Part shown: positions 4,958 through 5,220 of the stretch, in pieces
Layout: each line of letters starts with the position of its first letter
Position numbering within the stretch: position 1 is the stretch's first letter
Assembly: GCA_002702945.1 (NCBI GenBank)
Contig: PADF01000072.1
Location: 1-5,220 of the forward strand
Direction: 5' to 3'
Source: Methanobacteriota archaeon
Lineage (GTDB): Archaea; Thermoplasmatota; Poseidoniia; Poseidoniales; Poseidoniaceae
DNA length: 5,220 nt
The notes under the pieces: model-generated
The model's input: only the letters and a program-made list of their open reading frames with translations
Told to the model about the DNA's origin: nothing
The model's database searches: none
Translations under genes and position numbers: made by a program

Positions 4958-5220
4958 GATTGTCCATTTTCTGGGACGTGAACATTTTGTCCATTTTTCG
5001 CTATCGCCTTTTTCAGTGGATTAATCGATTCTTTAGGTAAATGGAATAATATTACGTCCTTTGCTTTGGTTTGTTTAGCAAAATCGACAAGAGCTGTATG
5101 CCCAGCATGATTTGAAAGTTGGAATTTGTCAACCTCACAATGGATTTCAACAATATCTCCATAGATTGGAATTTTTCCTGTTTCAAGAAGCATCTTACCT
5201 CCAGTATCTTCAGCCTGATA
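4942..5220 (-). CDS. C-terminal part of a beta-CASP/metallo-beta-lactamase-fold RNA-processing hydrolase (partial)
   Basis: The frame is open from the right edge (YQAEDTGGKMLLETGKIPIY onward) to TGA 4944..4942, giving 92 residues; the gene starts outside the window and the apparent ATG at 5193 is internal. The sequence matches the end of beta-CASP hydrolases and their RNA-specificity (RMMBL) segment: a 'GYQAEgT.GrkLL..gk..i.G..v.v...v..f.lS.HA' pattern, then a hydrophobic strand with a terminal His and a final 'vhvPe.Gq.f.i' strand. The His of the Ser-x-His-Ala motif, a family active-site residue, is at codon 5109..5107. The later His (5043..5041) is followed by Leu-Pro instead of the usual Gly-Glu, and the Asp normally after His-Ala is Gly. 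Members are zinc-dependent ribonucleases or related nucleases. The catalytic N-terminal HxHxDH motif is not visible, so activity cannot be judged. The zinc-ribbon gene follows on the same strand. Confidence 0.85.
   Translation of the reverse strand, partial: YQAEDTGGKMLLETGKIPIYGDIVEIHCEVDKFQLSNHAGHTALVDFAKQTKAKDVILFHLPKESINPLKKAIAKNGQNVHVPENGQSFIIE

Overview
This 5.2 kb window looks like part of an AT-rich archaeal chromosome. The archaeal call rests on three things. The frame at the right edge encodes the C-terminal end of a beta-CASP/metallo-beta-lactamase RNA-processing hydrolase of the kind common in archaea. Most genes lack a Shine-Dalgarno sequence and instead carry an AT-rich TATA-like element about 25-28 bases before the start codon, as expected for leaderless archaeal transcripts. 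The genes are tightly packed, and two of them cannot begin at ATG unless the protein is shortened. A planktonic marine euryarchaeon such as Marine Group II/Poseidoniales is my best guess, but that is inference; nothing here fixes the taxon. I see no mobile element, CRISPR array, tRNA or rRNA.

Layout from left to right. Positions 1-1888 form a minus-strand block, read from right to left: moeA (molybdopterin molybdenumtransferase), then a 185-residue tryptophan-rich protein with two membrane helices, then the first 35 codons of an unidentified protein that runs off the left edge. Positions 1958-4274 are a plus-strand pair: a TauE/SafE-family anion permease, and a 497-residue multi-pass membrane protein that ends in a cytoplasmic TerB-like helical segment and a small tryptophan/glycine-rich module. 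moeA and the permease diverge from a 69-base region that must hold both promoters. Positions 4289-5220 are a second minus-strand block, read from right to left: the beta-CASP hydrolase C-terminus, a 98-residue basic zinc-ribbon protein, and a small three-helix membrane protein resembling the CBU_0592 family. The plus-strand pair and this block converge with 14 bases between stop codons.

How the genes may work together. moeA inserts molybdenum (or tungsten) into pterin, and TauE/SafE permeases move sulfite-like anions. Their shared promoter region hints at co-regulation of molybdoenzyme and sulfur-anion handling, but adjacency is the only evidence. The beta-CASP protein and the basic zinc-ribbon protein are co-oriented and 57 bases apart, which fits a nucleic-acid theme. 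The least explained items are a 9-bp perfect inverted repeat covering the start region of the small CBU_0592-like gene (4529-4559) and the unusual domain chain of the 497-residue protein. The window is mostly ordinary archaeal core and accessory sequence. I found no convincing evidence of a wholly new system.
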